64,000 bases of DNA from Polytrichum commune (Eukaryota; Streptophyta; Polytrichopsida; Polytrichales; Polytrichaceae), in the NCBI GenBank assembly GCA_950295325.1, contig OX485804.1:53754001-53818000 (forward strand). Direction: 5' to 3'. Position 1 is the stretch's first letter; each line of letters opens with the position of its first letter. Position numbers and translations under genes: made by a program. Positions 59,401 through 64,000 of the stretch are shown piece by piece. The notes below the pieces were generated by a model. It had not been told where the DNA came from, made no database searches, and saw nothing but the letters and a program-made list of their open reading frames with translations.

Positions 59401-60040
59401 AGATGCACTGAAGATTGGTGTAAGTTGCGTAGGTAACTTACCCACACTTGGCTGTCAGTGTTCCAAACGTGCAAGACATTTTTTGGCTCTCCTCAAATTT
59501 TTATTCTTCACATTGCACTTGCATGTAGTTGTAGTTCGTTATGCACATGTTTGGTTGATCAAAGTAAGGCTTGGAGCAATTGAGACATCACAGGTGCTTT
59601 TTGCTGAAGGCCTGTAAGTAACCAAACTCACCAGTGTCCAGAACAAGCTTAGGTTCGACTACCTAGGTTAGAATCCCAGAGGTGCGTGACTGGGTGGAGA
59701 TAATCTTCAAGTATACAACATTGGATAGGTAAAGATAGTCGTCAGGCTACTCATTTTTGAATGCTACTAATCAATCGAACCTGAACTTGTATGATGCACA
59801 CAACCTCATTACTCCACTCAGAATATAGATGCCAAAGACATATGAAAGAATTGAACTAGCCTCTTCACCAGGGGATTCACTTGTATCCCCTGCACACATC
59901 CTTAGAAAGCATCGTTCTTTTACAACGTCACTACAGTACTCCACTTGGTAAACCATCATCTCCTCCCATCGAATTCTCTCAAGACATCTTCGAATAATGA
60001 ATGTCTACTATCTTATAGCTGTGCTATATCAAACATCCCG
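59401..60040. other. Gene-free, 3' flank of exonuclease gene
   Basis: Short open frames only (e.g. minus strand 59771-59959). It probably includes the 3' UTR of the exonuclease gene. Confidence 0.4.
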
Positions 60041-60044
60041 TCTC

Positions 60045-61649
60045 CTAGGATTGCAGTCTTTCAGTTAAAAGCTCCAAAGCCAGCAGGTCATTGATATCAC
60101 TTCGTGTTTGACACCACTGGTCCTTCAAAACCACTGGGACATCTGTACGCAAACTCAGAACCTGCATGTTCCTCCGTAGAAGGTCGGCATGTTGCACAAG
60201 AGCATCCTGTATATAGTCCTTACCTACTGTACGGGTGGCTGCTGCCTTCAGTAATCCCTCTAATGACCCATGTTTCTGCATCAACTTCAAGGCAGTTTTC
60301 CTTCCGAATCTTGGATCAAGAGTTGATAAACCAGAAATATTGTCAGTAGCGTCTCCTAACAAACATCGCAAACCTAGGTCCAAATCAGGAGTCATATTAT
60401 TTTGCGTGACATAGTGTTGTAGTGTATAGAAAGACCAGCGCCCAATTTCAGGTAGAGGGAGTAGCATGTGAACATCAGGAGCAAGCAGTTGTCGAAAATC
60501 CATGTCCGGGGACGCAACCACCACCTGGAAGCCTCGCCCTTGTGCTTGACTAGCAAGCGTTGCTATGACATCGTCCGCTTCCGCCATTTCAAGTTTCACT
60601 ACAGGTATGTGACATAGGGTTAAAAATCCCTGTATTAATGGGAGCGCTTCTCGCAAGCCGCACGCCGTGCTTGCTCGCCAACTCCTCACCGCAAGTGGTC
60701 TAAATTGATTCCTCTTCGCCTTGTACTCCGGCATTAAAGCCTTCCTATACTCGTTTCCTCTCTCGCCATCCATAACTGCGATGATCGGGTTATCTTGCGC
60801 AACTTGAGAAAGAAGCAGTTTCATCCATTCTATCACTTTACTCGGCTGCGCCCTATTTCCATCATAGCATAAAGCATGCATGTCCACCAAATACAACCGC
60901 CTTCTTGGATCTATTTTTTTGTGGCCACTAATATCCGGCAGTTCTGTACCCACAAGTGAAATATCTGGACTGTTTCTCGGACTCCGTACATCCTTGCAGA
61001 CAGCCTTCTTCCTGCTCATTTCCAACTCGTGTGACGATGCTTTGAGCATCCCGGCAGTAGTAGTATTCGATTGCTCCAAGGTAGAACGCTCGTTGGCCAT
61101 GGTGTCAAAATTTGTTGGCAGCAGAACCTGATGCTTGGCACTCTTTGCAGGGCCGGCTTTGTCTGCACCACCATCCATTTGACCAGGACGCCACACATCC
61201 TTCCCAGGCTGTGTTGGAAGCTTCTTCTTGGTGCTTCTCTCTGCGAGCTGATGCAAAGACTCATGGTGTTGTAGGTTAGCATGACATAGAATGGAGGAAG
61301 ACTTCTTGCTGCCAGGGATAAATACAGAAGCTGACTTTACATGAACGTGCGCCAACTGGTTGTGATGAAGAAGAAGGTGACTCTGATGATGAGCTTCTAT
61401 GCTGATGTAAGTGATGTTGCCCTCTGCAGATCCAGAGCTTCTGTCCCCGTTTCCACCGGCATACCATATATCCTTTGTAGACCCCTTCCATTTCTTATTT
61501 GCGGATAAAATCAGATGCTCATGTGACGTTTCGCGACATAATGTCACCGACTTATTGTTGACAGTGCCAGAAGGCCATGCAGAGAATGCAGGTAAGGAAG
61601 TACATGTTACAGCACCAGGTTGAGCAGGCTGGTAATATGGGAGGAGCAT
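60045..61649 (-). CDS. 5'-3' exonuclease, FEN-like, organelle type
   Basis: A single coding exon of 534 residues. The N-terminal 245 residues are low in complexity and poorly conserved-looking, which suits a targeting region plus linker. The nuclease core runs about 250-500 and resembles the 5'-3' exonuclease domain of bacterial DNA polymerase I. Metal-binding acids are present: D256 (LYLVDMHAL), D294 (VMDGERGNEYRKAL, with the PEYKAKR helix), E357/D359/D360 (EMAEADDVIATLA), D382/D384 (ASPDMDFRQLL) and D433/D436 (LLGDATDNISG). The helix-3-turn-helix follows (FGRKTALKLMQKHGSLEGLL). Plant relatives act in mitochondria and plastids in DNA replication and repair, including flap removal. The protein has no polymerase domain. 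The start follows an acceptor-like TTAG at 61697, consistent with an intron in the 5' UTR. Confidence 0.92.
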   Translation of the reverse strand: MLLPYYQPAQPGAVTCTSLPAFSAWPSGTVNNKSVTLCRETSHEHLILSANKKWKGSTKDIWYAGGNGDRSSGSAEGNITYISIEAHHQSHLLLHHNQLAHVHVKSASVFIPGSKKSSSILCHANLQHHESLHQLAERSTKKKLPTQPGKDVWRPGQMDGGADKAGPAKSAKHQVLLPTNFDTMANERSTLEQSNTTTAGMLKASSHELEMSRKKAVCKDVRSPRNSPDISLVGTELPDISGHKKIDPRRRLYLVDMHALCYDGNRAQPSKVIEWMKLLLSQVAQDNPIIAVMDGERGNEYRKALMPEYKAKRNQFRPLAVRSWRASTACGLREALPLIQGFLTLCHIPVVKLEMAEADDVIATLASQAQGRGFQVVVASPDMDFRQLLAPDVHMLLPLPEIGRWSFYTLQHYVTQNNMTPDLDLGLRCLLGDATDNISGLSTLDPRFGRKTALKLMQKHGSLEGLLKAAATRTVGKDYIQDALVQHADLLRRNMQVLSLRTDVPVVLKDQWCQTRSDINDLLALELLTERLQS

Positions 61650-61696
61650 TGAAAATCTCGGTTCTCCTCTTCTCTCTGTGGAGCTGGAAATCTAAC

Positions 61697-62352
61697 GACA
61701 CACATAAACAAACATAACCAATTAAAAACTACACACAATCACCTCGTCCACAAACAAGTTCTTCCTCAAATTACAATCTGCACAACAGCACTTGAAGTTG
61801 ACAATCTACAAAAGTTCGCTCGAAAGTAACTTCTTGCACATGTATAAATAATGAGGTCCCCCCGTCAACAGCCAAAACCCTGGAGCCCTTGGCAAACGGG
61901 AGAATATTAGCAACAGGCAAATTGAATCACGCGCTACCGCATAGTTAGCGAAGAGCTAAGTTGAGACACATTTGACAGCAAACCAAGAAGGATTGGGTAG
62001 CTTGATGTGTATACACCCTCCATAGTTTGAAACGACTAACCATGAAGGAAACGAATGTGAATCAACATCACGTGAGAAAGACTCCGAAGACATGGATGGC
62101 AACACTAACCCCAAATTGGAACATGAACTCTGGTATATCACTGAATTTCCAATTACAACACCATACCAGGAATCTGACATTTCACTAAATGCAACTTCTC
62201 TTCCGAGTGGAAAAAGGAAAGGGAGTTAGAACCCTGGACCCCGAACCCTGAACCCTGAACAATGCATTTCTCCCCATGTTCCCGAAACGGATTGTAGCAG
62301 TGGCAACAAAATGTGCAGTTGGTGAAAGTACGAAGTAGAGAGAAGCACTTAC
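61697..62352 (-). other. Probable 5' UTR intron of exonuclease gene
   Basis: On the minus strand a GTAAGT donor at 62352 follows CACTCCTTGCCT, and a CGTTAG acceptor ends at 61697, 48 bases before the ATG. A leader exon would lie at about 62353-62500. Inferred from splice signals alone. Confidence 0.45.
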
Positions 62353-62821
62353 AGGCAAGGAGTGTCAGCCTTAGAGTTGAATCATCGTCGCAACATTATC
62401 GGAAACAGAGGAACGAACCCTAAAATTTGTATCGCCACTCACAGATAGACACAAGACTCTATAAGTTGGATTCTACACACAGCACGGTTGTTGGAAGGAG
62501 GAAAACTTGAGCTTCGGTCTGCTCCAAGATAAGCGGTAAGCCTGGCGACCCTTACCCTAACGTAGATGTGTGTTATTCGGATACTTTTCTCTTTGCACCC
62601 ACTTTCTTGTAGGATATGGAAACACGCAATTACTTAGCCCGCATAACATTATTCGGCTGCTACCAGCCGTTCCATTCTAATCATATTCAGTGACAGTGCT
62701 TCACTCGAATCTCACTCATTTGCAGGCTAAATTTATAGACTAACAAGCATCCGTAAGGTATAAATCTAGTACTTTACATGACATATTTCCAGTCCCACCC
62801 AACTAGCCGAATAATGCTATG

Positions 62822-63640
62822 TAAGGTAGAGGGGTCTTAGGGGTTGTTTACATCATGGAACACAAAGTTGTCCCATGTCAGATGGCAATTTTCCATGGCC
62901 ACACACCATGATCACACTTTCACGGTCAAATTTTTGAAAACATGCAGTTTTAAAGGCTTTGGGCCCCTCACTAAGTGTAAACCGAACATGGACCAAGAGG
63001 AGTGACCATGCACCAAAAACTGGATTTTCTTTTTTATATATATGTATGGCCAAATAGGACATTTTTAGGATTTCTTTTCATGTTTTATGGTCTTCCCTTC
63101 TTTCTCCTTAACAACAATAACATTTGGAAAGACAAAAAAAAACAAATAAATAAGTAAACAACAACAACATCATTTCTCTACCATGGTCCCTTGACTTTTG
63201 CACTATGAGAACCTTTTTTGCCTCTCTCACCGCAAAACCCGTAGGACCATGACAATGAATAAGGTAGGTCTAAAAATAGTCATTTTGGGAACCTCAAGTT
63301 CCATGGTCACTCTTACATTTTCCTTTGATATAAATAGTGGTATTGGGACAAGTTCAACAACCAGTCACATATTTAAGGGGAGCAAAGGGACAACTTCATG
63401 GTCCATGATGTAAACAACCCCTTAAGTGGCTCGTTTTCTTAATCAGGCCCTTAGATTTGATAGGTATGTGGTTTGGTGAGGATTGGATAGCAAACATCAT
63501 AAGAACACATGATTAAAAGAATTTGGACTACATCTTCATTATTAATAACTACTCTACACTCAATAGTACATTTTCACATATTACTAACTACTCTACACTC
63601 AATAGTGAATACAATTGGGAGACCTGTGTATCTAGTTAAG
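62822..63640 (+). repeat. Family A copy, split by a Harbinger-type MITE
   Basis: 62822-62839 (TAAGGTAGAGGGGTCTTA) joins 63422 onward (AGTGGCTCGTTTTCTTAATC after one TTA) to rebuild the family A left end. The interior is degraded and contains a short direct repeat TAACTACTCTACACTCAATA at about 63545 and 63581. Confidence 0.7.
62840..63421. mobile_element. Harbinger-type MITE, third family
   Basis: A 582-bp element with perfect ends GGGGTTGTTTACATCATG and its complement, flanked by TTA (62837-62839 and 63422-63424). No coding capacity. The ends differ from both Harbinger elements here, so its transposase source is elsewhere. Confidence 0.9.
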
Positions 63641-63869
63641 AAATCCACAAACATGCACTTCCAATAATCATAACTAAATCAAGGGAGGTCCAAATTTTGC
63701 ATATGTTTCATCATAGATAAGCTAATGCAACACGAGTTTTTTTGTGTAAATCTAACCGGTAGAAGTTGGAGAACATGCAAAACGAACCAAATAACACCAA
63801 CATACCTTAGTGCATAACCATTAGCAAAGTCAAATCATTTCCATATCTACATTCTTCATGATTTTTACA

Positions 63870-64000
63870 TATCGTTGTGCTCATTAAGTGGTCACATAGG
63901 TCTCTCCAATCACATTGAATATTGAACCTATAATGGTTAGCATATTTTGAGCACATAGTCCAATCTATTGTTTTTTGGGTGTTTGTCTTTAGAATCACAC
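63870..64000 (-). repeat. Family A copy running off the window
   Basis: Reverse-orientation blocks GTGCTCATTAAGTGGTCACA, ATTGAACCTATAATGGTTAG and TTTTGAGCACATAGTCCAAT; continues beyond the window end. Confidence 0.65.

Overview
The window is nuclear DNA of a land plant. Genes are split by GT-AG introns, intergenic DNA is AT-rich, and the genes have plant relatives: a HIR-type band-7 protein, a DUF1350 hydrolase, a plant YqgF/RuvX-like nuclease and an organelle-type 5'-3' exonuclease. Mobile elements are of plant type (PIF/Harbinger, Stowaway, hAT, CACTA, a solo LTR). A long coiled-coil gene resembling axonemal proteins hints, weakly, at a seed-free plant with swimming sperm (fern, lycophyte or bryophyte). 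The species cannot be named from the sequence.

Layout. 63-1330 (+): small lysine-rich protein. 3781-4065: Stowaway MITE. 8623-14756: complete PIF/Harbinger element (Harbinger-1) with an intact DDE transposase and an intact two-exon Myb/SANT-like protein; it also carries fragments of a class 3 lipase gene and an HSP90 gene. 15495-18773 (-): HIR gene, five exons. 22365-34954 (+): coiled-coil gene, 12 exons, with nested MITEs in its introns. 36564-38346: solo LTR. 40399-44049: second Harbinger element (Harbinger-2) with an open transposase but a broken Myb partner; a 500-bp MITE with the same ends lies at 26127-26626. 44562-51216 (+): DUF1350 hydrolase, nine exons, with a miRNA-like hairpin in intron 1. 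52638-55832 (-): YqgF/RuvX-like gene, six exons, with a 5S rRNA-derived sequence in an intron and a triplicated start region upstream. 57815-58990: decayed LRR array of a resistance-type gene. 59143-59400: fragment resembling the start of exocyst EXO84. 60045-61649 (-): 5'-3' exonuclease. 62840-63421: third Harbinger-type MITE.

The mobile DNA dominates. One dispersed repeat (family A, about 340 bp, imperfect inverted ends) occurs at least eight times, in introns and between genes. Two Harbinger-type elements sit inside family A copies; removing each element plus one TTA restores a recognisable family A sequence, which fixes both insertion boundaries. An hAT-like element lies inside the end of a CACTA-like element. 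The five host genes with recognisable products (HIR, DUF1350, YqgF, exonuclease, coiled-coil) all have open frames across every predicted splice junction, so they look functional. They are unrelated to one another and do not form a pathway.
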